Notes under the pieces: model-generated | Told to the model about the DNA's origin: nothing | The model's database searches: none | Seen by the model: the letters and a program-made list of their open reading frames with translations, nothing else | NCBI RefSeq assembly: GCF_002355155.1 | Contig: NZ_AP017369.1 | Span: 930,001 to 994,000 of the forward strand | Length of the DNA stretch: 64,000 nt | Reading direction: 5' to 3' | Origin: Corynebacterium suranareeae | Lineage (GTDB): Bacteria; Actinomycetota; Actinomycetes; Mycobacteriales; Mycobacteriaceae | Program-made: the position numbers and the translations under genes | Part shown: in pieces, positions 47,965-58,067 of the stretch | Layout of the letters: every line of letters starts with the position of its first letter | How positions within the stretch are numbered: position 1 is the first letter of the stretch

Positions 47965-48626
47965 TTTTTGGAATCGGAAGCCATTGAGGTTTCTGAAGCC
48001 TCTGTTTCTTCCGTTTCCTTCGGCGTTGCTAATCCGAGTTCGTAGATGCGTTCTTCGGGATCAATTTTGTCCGACGACACCATTTGTTGCAGCACGAGGC
48101 CTTCATCGTTGTCGACGACAGTAATAATCGACATGGTGCCGATCGTCGTCCAGCCAACTACTTTTGATCCGGTGTCTTCGACAACGCGTGAGCTGCGCAG
48201 TTCGGTGAGTAGCTGCGTGGTGCTTGTGGCTTTGGATGCGTTGTCAAAGAACTGAAACTGCCCGACTTCCGGGCCGTTGCAGGCAAAAGAATCTTCGACC
48301 CCTGAGGGGTCACAGGTGTCAAATTGCTCAAAAAGCTCGACCGGCGCCAGCGACGCGAAAACTTTATAGGCGGCTTCGACGTCCTTAGTCATCCGCGGTT
48401 TGCTTGTCGACGTCTCCCCACTTTCTTCCGTCGACGTTTCGGCAGTGCTTGACTCTGGGGTGGTTTCAGAGGTCTCTTCCGTAGTGGTTTCAGCAGACGT
48501 CTGGGTTGTGCTCGGCTCAGTTGTCGTTGGTGTCTCGGTATTTCCACCCGAACATGCAGCTAATAGAGGAATAAGCGCCACGAATCCCAATGCAACGCGG
48601 ACATGCTTGTGCGGGGTGGACGCCAC
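47961..48626 (-). CDS. predicted lipoprotein, Thr/Ser/Glu-rich
   Basis: 221 residues. A signal peptide ends in LLAAC (lipobox cysteine at about 25), followed by a 50-residue T/S/E-rich linker likely to be exposed or glycosylated. The folded part (about 80-205) has two cysteines (DTCDPSG and FACNGP). No known domain recognised. Confidence 0.75.
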   Translation of the reverse strand: MASTPHKHVRVALGFVALIPLLAACSGGNTETPTTTEPSTTQTSAETTTEETSETTPESSTAETSTEESGETSTSKPRMTKDVEAAYKVFASLAPVELFEQFDTCDPSGVEDSFACNGPEVGQFQFFDNASKATSTTQLLTELRSSRVVEDTGSKVVGWTTIGTMSIITVVDNDEGLVLQQMVSSDKIDPEERIYELGLATPKETEETEASETSMASDSKN

Positions 48627-48702
48627 AGTGTGAACTCCTCATGTGAAATGTGGGCGGGGTTAACTTAATTTATCCTAGCGAACGGGGACGGAAAGTCAGT
48701 TT

Positions 48703-49227
48703 TTAGATCTCTTCGGGGTCTGCTTCGAGGGTATAACGCAGTGCTGCGATGACGCCTGGTGCAACTCCTGGGCCGCCACGCAGTTCGATTTCGTCTTCCG
48801 CAAAGGGACCGCGTTCGCTAAGTTCTTCTTCGGTGGGGCGCAGCTGCAAAAGGGTTAGTTCGGCGTCGCCTCGCAACACTCCAGAAAATAGGCGCGCGGG
48901 TCGAGGTTCGGATCCTGCGACGGCTGCGTCGGTGAACATGATTTCTTGCGCAAGCACCGCACCGACGATTTCGGCAGGCCATGCCAGTCGGGAAATGTAA
49001 TCGCCGAGGGCTTCAGATCCTGGCAGTAAGTTCTCTGGCAGGTTGTCTTGAACAACCAACGTCAAAGGGGATTGTTCATCGGCGTCATCCAAGGTGTCTA
49101 CCAGCATTTCGGTGGGAACCAACGCAAATAGTGTTGGCCCGGCATCCCAACCTTCGGCGTGGATAAATTCGACGGCCTCAAGCATCGCTTTATTCAAGGC
49201 TTGGGGGCTAAAAATGGAATCGTTCAT
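48703..49227 (-). CDS. PPA1309-family protein
   Basis: 174 residues, acidic, cytoplasmic. It starts ALNKAMLEAVEFIHAEGWD and contains RPARLFSGVLRGD and a C-terminal YTLEADPEE, typical of this actinobacterial family next to the UPF0182 gene. Function unknown. The 100-bp gap to the divergent UPF0182 gene carries both promoters. Confidence 0.78.
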   Translation of the reverse strand: MNDSIFSPQALNKAMLEAVEFIHAEGWDAGPTLFALVPTEMLVDTLDDADEQSPLTLVVQDNLPENLLPGSEALGDYISRLAWPAEIVGAVLAQEIMFTDAAVAGSEPRPARLFSGVLRGDAELTLLQLRPTEEELSERGPFAEDEIELRGGPGVAPGVIAALRYTLEADPEEI

Positions 49228-49327
49228 TATTTTTTCCTTTTGTGAACATACTTGTTGGCCTTTATAGGTGATTAAACCGTAGAGTAGGGGAGAAACGCAG
49301 AATCACGTAAAAAATAAGGATATTGTC

Positions 49328-52279
49328 TTGTCGACTGGTCTCACACCTCCGCCCCAACCGATCAAGCGACCTCCAAAGGCGGTGACGTGGACCTTCGCCA
49401 TCGTGGCGTTGATCATTCTCATCGCCCCCATGAGCGTTGGCTTCTATACCGACTGGCTCTGGTTCGGTGAAGTAGATTTCCGGGGTGTTTTCACCAAGGT
49501 TATTATCACCCGCATCGTCCTATTCGTGGTCTTTGCTCTAGTCGCTGGATTTATCACCTGGCTTGCTGGCTACTTTGTCACAAAACTTCGCCCGGATGCG
49601 ATGGCGGCTTTTGACGCGGAATCACCAGTATTCCAATACCGTCAGATGATTGAAAACAGCCTGCGCCGCATCATGGTGATCGTGCCGGTTTTCGTTGCTT
49701 TGCTCGCTGGACTCATCGGCCAGCGATCCTGGCGTACCGTCCAGTTGTGGATGAATGGACAAAGCTTCGGCGTTTCGGATCAACAATTCGGACATGATTA
49801 TGGGTTCTATGCCTTCGATCTGCCGATGCTGCGTCTGATCGCTGATTCTTTGTCGATGCTGTTTATCGTCGCTTTCCTCATCGCACTTGTCGGCCACTAC
49901 CTCATGGGTGGAATCCGCGCTGGAAACCAGATGACTGGACAGAAGTCTTATGTTTCCCGTGGTGCACGCGCTCAGCTCGCTGTCACGGCCGGTTTGTGGA
50001 TGTTGGTTAAAGTCGCTGGTTACTGGCTTGATCGCTATGACCTGTTGACCAAGGAAAATTCCACCTTCACTGGTGCTAGCTACACTGATATCAATGCGCA
50101 GCTACCTGCAAAGATTATTCTTTTGGTGATCGCGCTATTTGTGGCAATTGCATTCTTTTCTTCCATTTTCTTGAAAGACCTTCGAATTCCAGGTCTAGCT
50201 GTCGTGCTGATGCTGTTGAGCTCGGTTATTATCGGCGCTGCTTGGCCACTGATGCTCGAGCGTTTCTCTGTACAGCCAAACCGTGCAGAAAAAGAAGCAG
50301 AGTATATTTCTCGAAACATCGATTCCACGAGGTATGCCTACGGCATTACCGATGATGATGTCACCTACGAGGAAAACTGGGGAGCAGGGGAGACCACCAA
50401 CGAAGAGGTGGCCGCTGATTCCGCCACGATTTCTAACATTCGTTTGCTTGATCCTCAGATCCTGTCACCTACCTTCACCCAGCAACAGCAGCTGCGAAAC
50501 TTCTATGGTTTCCCAGACCAGCTGGCGATGGACCGCTTTGAAGTAGACGGTGAGCTCCGCGACTTCGTTGTTGCCGCCCGCGAGCTTGATCCAAACGCTT
50601 TGCAGCAAAACCAGCAGGACTGGATCAACCGCCACACGGTATACACCCACGGCAACGGCTTTATTGCAGCCCAAGCGAACCAGGTCGATGAGGTTGCTCG
50701 CGACGTTGGATCCACCCGTGGTGGCTATCCTGTCTACACCGTTTCAGATCTGCAATCCAATGCACGTGCAGCAGAAAGCGAAGATGCTGAAGAGCTCGGT
50801 ATCAAAGTTGACGAGCCTCGCGTGTACTACGGACCGTTGATCGCATCTGCAGCAGATGGTGCGGATTATGCAATTGTTGGTGACACCGGCGATGGCCCAG
50901 TTGAGTACGACACTGATACCTCCAGCTACACCTACCAAGGTGCCGGCGGTGTTGATATCGGAAATATATTCAACCGTGCAACCTTCGCACTGCGTTACCA
51001 AGAAATGAACATGCTGCTTTCGGATCGTGTTGGTTCCGAATCCAAGATTTTGTTCGAACGCGATCCACGTTCCCGTGTGGAAAAAGTCGCCCCTTGGCTA
51101 ACCACCGACTCCAAGACGTACCCAACGGTTATCGATGGCCGCATCAAGTGGATCGTCGACGGCTACACCACCTTAGATAGCCTGCCGTATTCAACCAGGA
51201 CATCTTTGACGGAAGCCACCCAGGATGCTGTGATGCCAGACGGCACCCCGCAGCCGTTGATCACCGATCGTGTTGGTTACATCCGCAATTCAGTCAAGGC
51301 AGTCGTTGATGCCTACGACGGATCCGTTGAACTCTATGAGTTCGACACCGAAGATCCAGTGCTGAAGGCATGGCGCGGAGTGTTCCCTGACACTGTTAAG
51401 CCAGAATCAGAAATCTCAGATGAGTTGCGTGCACACTTGCGCTACCCAGAAGACCTGTTCAAGGTCCAGCGCGACATGCTTGCTAAGTACCATGTCGATG
51501 ATTCCGGCACCTTCTTCACCAACGATGCGTTCTGGTCTGTCCCAGGTGATCCAACCGCCGCAGAAGGACGCCAAGAGCTTAAGCAGCCTCCTTATTACGT
51601 CGTTGCAGCTGACCCAGAAACCGGTGAGGCAAGCTTCCAGCTGATTACACCATTCCGTGGTCTGCAGCGTGAGTACCTATCTGCCCACATGTCTGCATCG
51701 TCCGATCCGGATTCTTACGGCGAAATCACCGTTCGTGTGCTGCCTACCGATTCCGTGACTCAGGGTCCTAAGCAGGCACAGGATGCGATGATGTCTTCCG
51801 ACCAAGTAGCGCAGGATCAAACGCTGTGGCGTGGATCTAACGATCTGCACAACGGTAACCTGCTGACACTTCCAGTCGGTGGCGGAGAGATCCTCTACGT
51901 CGAACCGATCTACTCGCAGCGTAAAGATCAGGCATCTGCCTTCCCTAAGCTTCTGCGTGTTCTGGTCTTCTACAAGGGTCAGGTTGGTTACGCACCAACG
52001 ATCGCTGAAGCATTGGCACAGGTCGGCATTGATCCTAAGGAAGCTCAAGATATCGATGTTGTCGATGAGGGAGCTACCACTCCATCAACTGAGCAACCTG
52101 AAACTGATCAGCCAGCAGAAGAAACACCTTCGACGCCAGCTGCAGAGGCCGGAAGCCTTGATGCCATCAACCAGGCGTTGAGCAACCTTGAAGCTGCACG
52201 TGATGGTTCCTTCGAAGAGTACGGTCGTGCCCTCGATGCACTCGACCGCGCAATTTCTGACTACCAATCAGCGCAGTAG
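49328..52279 (+). CDS. UPF0182 family membrane protein
   Basis: 983 residues, TTG start with AAGGATA upstream. Seven membrane helices in the first 330 residues (the first at about 21-40), then a roughly 550-residue extracellular domain with the family segments NQQDWINRHTVYTHG and VYYGPLI. The tail is an acidic Thr/Glu/Pro linker and a short coiled coil (about 930-983). Counterpart of Rv3193c. Function unknown; conserved across actinobacteria and cyanobacteria. Confidence 0.9.
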   Translation: MSTGLTPPPQPIKRPPKAVTWTFAIVALIILIAPMSVGFYTDWLWFGEVDFRGVFTKVIITRIVLFVVFALVAGFITWLAGYFVTKLRPDAMAAFDAESPVFQYRQMIENSLRRIMVIVPVFVALLAGLIGQRSWRTVQLWMNGQSFGVSDQQFGHDYGFYAFDLPMLRLIADSLSMLFIVAFLIALVGHYLMGGIRAGNQMTGQKSYVSRGARAQLAVTAGLWMLVKVAGYWLDRYDLLTKENSTFTGASYTDINAQLPAKIILLVIALFVAIAFFSSIFLKDLRIPGLAVVLMLLSSVIIGAAWPLMLERFSVQPNRAEKEAEYISRNIDSTRYAYGITDDDVTYEENWGAGETTNEEVAADSATISNIRLLDPQILSPTFTQQQQLRNFYGFPDQLAMDRFEVDGELRDFVVAARELDPNALQQNQQDWINRHTVYTHGNGFIAAQANQVDEVARDVGSTRGGYPVYTVSDLQSNARAAESEDAEELGIKVDEPRVYYGPLIASAADGADYAIVGDTGDGPVEYDTDTSSYTYQGAGGVDIGNIFNRATFALRYQEMNMLLSDRVGSESKILFERDPRSRVEKVAPWLTTDSKTYPTVIDGRIKWIVDGYTTLDSLPYSTRTSLTEATQDAVMPDGTPQPLITDRVGYIRNSVKAVVDAYDGSVELYEFDTEDPVLKAWRGVFPDTVKPESEISDELRAHLRYPEDLFKVQRDMLAKYHVDDSGTFFTNDAFWSVPGDPTAAEGRQELKQPPYYVVAADPETGEASFQLITPFRGLQREYLSAHMSASSDPDSYGEITVRVLPTDSVTQGPKQAQDAMMSSDQVAQDQTLWRGSNDLHNGNLLTLPVGGGEILYVEPIYSQRKDQASAFPKLLRVLVFYKGQVGYAPTIAEALAQVGIDPKEAQDIDVVDEGATTPSTEQPETDQPAEETPSTPAAEAGSLDAINQALSNLEAARDGSFEEYGRALDALDRAISDYQSAQ

Positions 52280-52294
52280 CGTTTAGCTAAAAAG

Positions 52295-52326
52295 CAGCCC
52301 GGGAAATCTCTCCTGGGCTGTTTTTT
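52295..52326. terminator. terminator between the UPF0182 gene and pdxR
   Basis: CAGCCCGGGA (52295-52304) with TCCTGGGCTG (52311-52320), one G-U pair, then T6. It overlaps the end of convergent pdxR by two bases. Confidence 0.85.
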
Positions 52327-53683
52327 ATTGAGTCACCGCATCGGTTATCTCAGCAAGTACCCACTTGAGGGTGTCTTCGTCGTGGGAGCCGAAGCCGAAG
52401 ACGATGCCGTTGTCTGCTCCGGTGCCTCCCCAGTAGTCGGAGAGGGCCGTGACGTCGAGTCCTCGAGATTCCAGATCGGAGACAACTATGTTTTGGGGTT
52501 TTTCGCATAGTAAGACTGCGTGGAGTCCGCCGTTGATGGGGCGAAGCTGTGTTGTGGGGAGATCACCGAGGGTGTCTTGGACGATGGATCGGCGGTGTCG
52601 GTAGAGGCGTCGAAGGCGTTGGGTGCGGCGTCGTAAAGCACCTGAGGCGAGGTAGGAAGCGAGCGCATGCTGGGTGATTCCGCTGACTGGCTGGCCGAGT
52701 ATCCCGCGAAGCGCAGCAAGCTTTCGCGCAACAGGTGCCGGCGCGATGAGGTATCCGCAGGCAATTTGTGGGGTGATAACGGAGGAAAATGTTCCAAGCA
52801 GAATCGTGCGATCGGGTGCGAGTGCGCGCAGCGGGGGAAGCGGCATGCCGACGTATCGCAGCTCGGAATCGTAATCGTCTTCTATAAGCAACGCATCGTT
52901 TGCCTCAGCCCATGCAACGATCGCGGTGCGTCGATCCGCAGGCAGTGATCCGCCGTAGGGATATTGGTGACTGGGGGTGACCAGCAGCGCATTAAGGTCG
53001 CGGGGCAGGGTATGCGGAACGAGACCGGATTCATCGGTGGGCACATCGACGGTTTCATGTCCAAGGACTTGGGGAATGCGCCGCAGGCTCGGGTAGCCGG
53101 GCGACTCGACGCCGATGCGTGCCGGAGTATCCATGGTGCGCAGCAGCAGACTCAAACCCTCGCGCGCCCCGGCGGTCACAATGATCTGCTCAGTATCCAC
53201 CTTGAGGCCCCGCATCTGGCGGAGGTGGTCGGCGATCTCGATCCGGAGCCTCAACAGGCCCTGATCTGGGGAGTGCGTGGGCGGATTGGCGCAGGCCTCG
53301 CGCCAGGCAGCGCGCCAAGCGGAATCGGCGAGCGTGGCTGTATCAGGCACGCCGGGGCTTAGGTTGAGCAGCGGGGGAGGATTGCTTTTCGACGTCTCCT
53401 TCCACTCAATTTCCACCGGCTTCAACAAATGCAGATCTGGGTTGATCGTTGTCCCAGAACCACGAGTAGTGGTGAGGTAGCCTTCACCTGCCAATTGGTC
53501 ATAAGCGGTCACGACACTTCCGCGTGATACCCCCAAACGGGTGGCTAAGCTTCGGGTGCTGGGAAGGGGGTCTCCTGGGGTGAGGATTCCTTGGGCTACG
53601 AGTTCGCGGATTTGTTCTGTGAGCTGCGTGGGAATGGAGGTGGGCTCTTGTGGATTGAGGGCGATGGGCAGGATGGCGTGCAT
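52325..53683 (-). CDS. pdxR: PdxR, MocR/GntR-type activator of pdxST
   Basis: 452 residues. A winged-helix GntR domain (about 15-80, with STRSLATRLGVSRGSVVTAY) is fused to an aminotransferase-fold domain. It activates pdxST when pyridoxal phosphate is low. The pyridine-contact aspartate lies in LIEDDYDSELRY. The position of the PLP Schiff-base lysine, normally in a GTFSK motif, is serine (S301 in GTFSSVITP), so effector binding cannot be the usual aldimine. Divergent from pdxS. Confidence 0.92.
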   Translation of the reverse strand: MHAILPIALNPQEPTSIPTQLTEQIRELVAQGILTPGDPLPSTRSLATRLGVSRGSVVTAYDQLAGEGYLTTTRGSGTTINPDLHLLKPVEIEWKETSKSNPPPLLNLSPGVPDTATLADSAWRAAWREACANPPTHSPDQGLLRLRIEIADHLRQMRGLKVDTEQIIVTAGAREGLSLLLRTMDTPARIGVESPGYPSLRRIPQVLGHETVDVPTDESGLVPHTLPRDLNALLVTPSHQYPYGGSLPADRRTAIVAWAEANDALLIEDDYDSELRYVGMPLPPLRALAPDRTILLGTFSSVITPQIACGYLIAPAPVARKLAALRGILGQPVSGITQHALASYLASGALRRRTQRLRRLYRHRRSIVQDTLGDLPTTQLRPINGGLHAVLLCEKPQNIVVSDLESRGLDVTALSDYWGGTGADNGIVFGFGSHDEDTLKWVLAEITDAVTQ

Positions 53684-53701
53684 GGTTTCATGGTCGCCAA
53701 A

Positions 53702-53737
53702 AAAGTGGTCTAATGCAAGTGGCTAAAAGTGGATCTA
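53702..53737 (+). promoter_or_regulatory. PdxR operator repeats
   Basis: AAAGTGGTCTA (53702-53712) and AAAGTGGATCTA (53726-53737) match the published PdxR box AAAGTGGW(T)CTA. A third degenerate copy, CAAGTGGCTA, lies between at 53716-53725. All sit in the 89-bp pdxR-pdxS gap. Confidence 0.85.
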
Positions 53738-53772
53738 GTCCTAGTCCACTTGGTGGCGTTGGATGATCAGTC

Positions 53773-54672
53773 ATGACCGAAACTCAAGAAACTTTTCAAG
53801 CAACCACCCGCGTAAAGCGCGGACTCGCCGACATGCTCAAGGGTGGTGTGATCATGGATGTGGTCACCCCTGAACAAGCACGCATCGCAGAAGACGCAGG
53901 CGCCAGCGCTGTCATGGCACTGGAGCGCGTTCCTGCCGATATCCGTTCTCAAGGCGGCGTTGCCCGCATGAGTGATCCGGATCTGATCGAGGGAATCGTC
54001 AATGCGGTTTCCATTCCGGTCATGGCGAAAGCACGCATCGGTCACTTCGTGGAGGCGCAGGTTCTGGAAGCTCTCGGCGTTGATTTCATCGATGAGTCCG
54101 AGGTGCTTAGCCCTGCTGATTACACTCACCACATCAACAAGTGGAAGTTCGATGTTCCTTTCGTGTGTGGCGCAACCAACCTTGGTGAAGCTCTGCGACG
54201 TATCACCGAAGGTGCTGCCATGATCCGCTCCAAGGGTGAGGCCGGCACCGGCGATGTCTCTGAGGCAGTCCGTCACCTGCGTACCATTCGCGGCGATATC
54301 AACCGCCTGCGTTCTCTCGATGAGGATGAACTTTTCGTTGCCGCCAAGGAATTCCAGGCGCCATATGATCTGGTCCGTGAAGTCGCTATCACTGGCAAGC
54401 TACCAGTGGTCACCTTCGTTGCCGGCGGCGTTGCCACTCCAGCCGATGCCGCACTCGTGCGCCAGATGGGTGCAGAAGGCGTATTCGTCGGCTCAGGCAT
54501 CTTCAAATCGGGCAATCCAGCCGCGCGCGCCGCAGCGATCGTCAAGGCTGCAACGCTTTTCGACGACCCCTCCGTCATCGCCGATGTATCCCGCGGCCTG
54601 GGCGAAGCCATGGTGGGCATCAACGTATCTGACGTCCCAGCACCTCACCGACTTGCTGAGCGCGGCTGGTGA
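53773..54672 (+). CDS. pdxS: pyridoxal 5'-phosphate synthase subunit PdxS
   Basis: 299 residues. TIM-barrel synthase that builds PLP from ribose-5-phosphate, glyceraldehyde-3-phosphate and ammonia, in a 12-mer with PdxT. Active-site lysines lie in [10 protein letters not shown] and [10 protein letters not shown]. The PLP synthase signature [16 protein letters not shown] is intact. The pdxT start is inside its stop. Confidence 0.97.
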   Translation: MTETQETFQATTRVKRGLADMLKGGVIMDVVTPEQARIAEDAGASAVMALERVPADIRSQGGVARMSDPDLIEGIVNAVSIPVMAKARIGHFVEAQVLEALGVDFIDESEVLSPADYTHHINKWKFDVPFVCGATNLGEALRRITEGAAMIRSKGEAGTGDVSEAVRHLRTIRGDINRLRSLDEDELFVAAKEFQAPYDLVREVAITGKLPVVTFVAGGVATPADAALVRQMGAEGVFVGSGIFKSGNPAARAAAIVKAATLFDDPSVIADVSRGLGEAMVGINVSDVPAPHRLAERGW

Positions 54673-55268
54673 TCGTTGGTGTCTTAGCTCTTCAAGGTGG
54701 AATCGAAGAGCATGTTAAAGCCCTGGAAGCACTTGGAGTGCAGACTCGAAAAGTGCGTGTTCCAAAAGATCTTGACGGGCTTGACGGCATAGTTATCCCT
54801 GGTGGCGAATCCACGGTGATGGATAAACTTGCTCGCACATTCTGCGTGGCAGAACCTTTGGCAGCGCTCATCCGTGAAGGGCTGCCGGTCTTTGCGACCT
54901 GCGCTGGTTTGATCTATCTGGCCCAAAAGTTAGAAAATCCGGCTCGAGGCCAGCAGACCTTAGGCGTGCTGGATGTGGTGGTGCGTCGAAACGCGTTCGG
55001 TACCCAACGCGAATCTTTCGACACCACCGTTGACGTTGCTTGGGACGGCGCATCGTTTGAGGGTGTGCAGGCCTCGTTTATCAGAGCACCCATCGTCACC
55101 GAGTGTGGTGCGGTGCAAGCGATCGGTGTTCTCAAGACCGGGGAAGTAGTTGGTGTGCGGCAAGGCAATATCGTGGCACTGTCTTTCCATCCCGAAGAAA
55201 CCGGTGACTACCGCATCCACCAAGCCTGGCTTGACCTGATTGGAAAACAAGCTGAACTGGCGATTTGA
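54669..55268 (+). CDS. pdxT: glutaminase subunit PdxT
   Basis: 199 residues, GTG start overlapping pdxS by 4 nt. Class I glutamine amidotransferase: oxyanion GGEST, nucleophile Cys in [10 protein letters not shown], His and Glu in SFHPEE. It supplies ammonia to PdxS. Confidence 0.96.
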   Translation: MIVGVLALQGGIEEHVKALEALGVQTRKVRVPKDLDGLDGIVIPGGESTVMDKLARTFCVAEPLAALIREGLPVFATCAGLIYLAQKLENPARGQQTLGVLDVVVRRNAFGTQRESFDTTVDVAWDGASFEGVQASFIRAPIVTECGAVQAIGVLKTGEVVGVRQGNIVALSFHPEETGDYRIHQAWLDLIGKQAELAI

Positions 55269-55361
55269 TGTTTGCTGAAGCGCTCTGTATAGTTTCTACA
55301 CGTTGCACAGAGCGCGAAAGCAATCATTGCAATAGATTAGATGGTTTAACAATCATCGCGT

Positions 55362-55435
55362 CGCGGGGTGGAGCAGCTCGGTAGCTCGCTGGGCTCATAA
55401 CCCAGAGGTCGTAGGTTCGAATCCTGCCCCCGCTA
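55362..55435 (+). tRNA. initiator tRNA-fMet (CAT)
   Basis: 74 nt, anticodon CAT at 55396-55398. Three G:C pairs close the anticodon stem (CTGGG/CCCAG), and position 1 (C) does not pair with 72 (T); both are initiator marks. D-loop AGCTCGGTAG and T-loop GTTCGAAT are standard. CCA is not encoded (the sequence reads ACTA). Confidence 0.95.
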
Positions 55436-55450
55436 CTAAGATAGAAAATT

Positions 55451-55477
55451 CCCCTCAACTTCGGTTGAGGGGTTTTT
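55451..55477 (+). terminator. terminator of the tRNA gene
   Basis: CCCCTCAAC-TTCG-GTTGAGGGG followed by TTTTT: a 9-bp perfect stem with a UUCG tetraloop. Confidence 0.93.
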
Positions 55478-55553
55478 CGTATTGGATAGTGATCTTGAAC
55501 CATTCTGCTGAAGTGGCGGATCTTTTATCTACACCGAGTGGTAAGACAAAGTT

Positions 55554-56464
55554 ATGGCAACACACACGCGGTCTCGCTCACTTCGTCCAGAAAAGTCTCC
55601 TCTTGATCGACAGTTTCGGAAGCGGGATGTTTTTGCTGTACTAGCGATCCCGCTGATCCTTGTTGTTCCTCTGCTGTTTGTTCGACTAGATATTTCCGGA
55701 ACGTCCATCGCGGTCATCGATGCCGTTTAGCGGTGATCATTGGTGGCATCCTCATCTATTTGTATGCACCGATGTTCCGACGCCATTGGCGAGCACTAAA
55801 GCAGGCCCGGTTGAAGGCAACCGTCTTAGTCGTCGCTGGTGCGATTGGCTTGCAGATAGTCATTCAAATTGTGCGCGCAGTAATGGATGCTCTTCAGGTG
55901 CCCAGCACAAACCTCTTCGATCTAACCACGACGGATAGTGTGTACTCCCCAGACCTGACGATGATAAGCAGTGTTGGTTTTGCACTCATGGCATTTGCGA
56001 TGCTTTCTCCCAACATCACTGTTTTTATTGAAGAGATTGTATTCCGCTACACATTGCTGGAAAAGCTACCTATTTGGAGGAATGCTCTTACTATCGGGTT
56101 GACCGTTGTGGTCAATAGTGTGGTTTTCGGTTTGATTCACCTTGGTAATTTCGACGGCGACGTTTCAGCTATCGTTCCTTATATGTTTGCTGGTTTGTTG
56201 ATGAACCTGGTGTATATCTGGACCCGCAACGCTTGGATACCGGCATTGATGCATTTGCTCAACAATGCAACGCTGACTTTCGGTGCACTCATTTTGATTG
56301 GTGTGTTGAGGCTATTCGGCGCAGTCTATACTGGGTGGCTGGAGTCACTGCACCTTACTTGTACCCCTAAACGGGGGAGCTGTTGGGGTATAAGATGTGC
56401 AGGTCACCAGAAGGAAAAGAATCCACATTCCCCCTGCTCGCGGACTACTATCTGCCGGAAATGA
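55554..56464 (+). pseudogene. CPBP intramembrane protease, probably frameshifted
   Basis: A 58-residue frame (55554-55730: basic head and one membrane helix, ending ISGTSIAVIDAV) stops at TAG. A second frame opens at GTG 55733 (IIGGILIYLYAP) and carries a CPBP/CAAX protease: EEIVFRY (Glu-Glu and Arg), FGLIHLGN and HLLNN. One extra T in the TTT run at 55726-55728 would fuse them into one multi-pass membrane protein. The last about 35 residues look non-conserved. It could be a real pseudogene, a sequencing error, or two genes; the second part alone still has all catalytic residues. Confidence 0.65.
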
Positions 56465-56646
56465 CGTGGTTTTCACAGCGTTTTCCAACGTGGCTTATCT
56501 GCTTACCTCATGAAAAGCGGCCAATATTTCTGGACGGGGAATTGCTTAAGTCACAGTTCGATTTCGTGCGCGTCAAAGTTACCTTAATCATGGCATTATG
56601 TATTGCATTGCCCTTTTGCTGTTATGAAAGTGAACTAAAGATACCT

Positions 56647-57711
56647 ATGCGCATATCGGTCTCACGCCGCGCCATTTTTGCAACGTCCATTTTGATGGCG
56701 GGGGTGAGCATCTTCGCACCTGCAGCCAATGCGGCGGAAACCCCAGCTTCGGAGTGGGTGAATACAACTGCAATCGTTGATCAAGCGAATGCTCAGTTGG
56801 CGCAGTTTGGCGTGAGCGTTGATCGAGGCGTCGCTGAAAATTTTGATCAGCAAGTAAACTCTCAGATTGATGCAGCATTGGCACCTTATGGAGATGAGGT
56901 AGCAACGTCAGGTGGCCAAGTTGTGGAGCAAACTCTGCAGCTAGTGGAGCAGGAAGCGCAAAAAGCATTACCTAATTATCAGGTGCGCACCGATATTCAA
57001 TCGCAAATTATGGGTGCTACTCCGGGAGAAGTTTTACACCGAGTCCCAGGATCGTGGTTTGATGCGCCTGCCGTTCCGGAGGAATCCAAAATTGTAGAGG
57101 AACAGGGCAAATCACTGTACGGGCCCGGCACTCCGATTTACCTCAACGGCAACTCGATGTGCACACTCGCGGTGACTGGCACAGATGCGGATGGTCGAAA
57201 GATTGGTATCACCGCAGGGCACTGTGGAAAATCAGGAGATGCGGTTCGTTCTGCTGATTCTTATTGGGTCGGTGATTCTGGAACTGTGGTGTACAACGCC
57301 CCTAACTCCGATTACTCCGTTATTGAATTTGGTTCAAATGCTGAATTAAGCAATTCCTACAACGGCATTACTGCAAATGCTGTTGGTGGGGGAGTCGCAA
57401 ATGGTCAGGAAGTGTGTAAAAACGGGGTTGCTACGGGTTACACCTGTGGTTTGGTGTGGACTGCCGATCAACGCATGACTATGTCTCAGGTGTGTGCAGG
57501 TCGTGGAGATTCGGGTGCTCCGTTGATCGCGGGTGGACGCGTCGTCGGTCTTGTTTCCGGTGGTGTTATTCCTGATTACAACCTGGCGTGTACTACTCCG
57601 CTGCAGGGACCATTTTTCATGCCGACATTATCGGTGAATATGGATAGCATCATCACCGATCTGGATTCTCAGAATCTTCCCGGCCGAGGTTTCCAACCAA
57701 CAGCAGGGTAG
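56647..57711 (+). CDS. secreted trypsin-like serine protease
   Basis: 354 residues from ATG 56647. A Sec signal peptide (RRAIFATSILMAGVSIFAPAANA) is cut near residue 29. A helical pro-region (about 35-130) precedes a chymotrypsin-fold domain. The catalytic triad is H192 in GHCGKSG, D222 in SDYSVIEF and S289 in GRGDSGAPL. Cysteines at 182/193, 257/267 and 283/about 315 can form disulfides. The upstream frame from 56383 is open but lacks protein character. The 56465-56646 gap carries its promoter. Confidence 0.88.
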   Translation: MRISVSRRAIFATSILMAGVSIFAPAANAAETPASEWVNTTAIVDQANAQLAQFGVSVDRGVAENFDQQVNSQIDAALAPYGDEVATSGGQVVEQTLQLVEQEAQKALPNYQVRTDIQSQIMGATPGEVLHRVPGSWFDAPAVPEESKIVEEQGKSLYGPGTPIYLNGNSMCTLAVTGTDADGRKIGITAGHCGKSGDAVRSADSYWVGDSGTVVYNAPNSDYSVIEFGSNAELSNSYNGITANAVGGGVANGQEVCKNGVATGYTCGLVWTADQRMTMSQVCAGRGDSGAPLIAGGRVVGLVSGGVIPDYNLACTTPLQGPFFMPTLSVNMDSIITDLDSQNLPGRGFQPTAG

Positions 57712-57766
57712 TGTTAAAAAATTTCCGTCGTTCCAATGGGAGTGGCGGATTTTTTATTTAGCCCAA

Positions 57767-57925
57767 ATGGATCCCATTTCCCGACTTGAGATTTCACTAG
57801 AGGATGATCATCTTGATTCTCTGACCAGTGCAGATTTTTGGGGGACAATTTCGGCACTAATGTGGCCCAACTCGGTGAACCCGACTAACGCGCTGTTGAT
57901 TACGGCTCTAGAACAGTTGGCATGA
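57767..57925 (+). CDS. possible small protein, unknown
   Basis: 52 codons (MDPISRLEISLEDDHLDS...), acidic and Leu-rich, after the protease gene. No clear ribosome site and no family recognised. Composition is protein-like, but it may be a remnant. The 57712-58393 region otherwise shows only the large hairpin described below. Confidence 0.3.
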   Translation: MDPISRLEISLEDDHLDSLTSADFWGTISALMWPNSVNPTNALLITALEQLA

Positions 57926-58067
57926 AAATGAGCGATAGGCGTTTATCGCTTGTTTAAGGCCTCGAGTTTTCTTAGATGAGTTTTGGTATGCGCTTGACCT
58001 TGAAAACCCGTTAGAAGCGCTTCTGGGGAGGTATGACTTTTCGGGTGTGGCGCTAAAACGTGAGCCC

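Noticed and set aside
56383..56646. N-terminal extension of the secreted protease
   Set aside because: The signal peptide begins exactly at ATG 56647; the extension has no conserved character.
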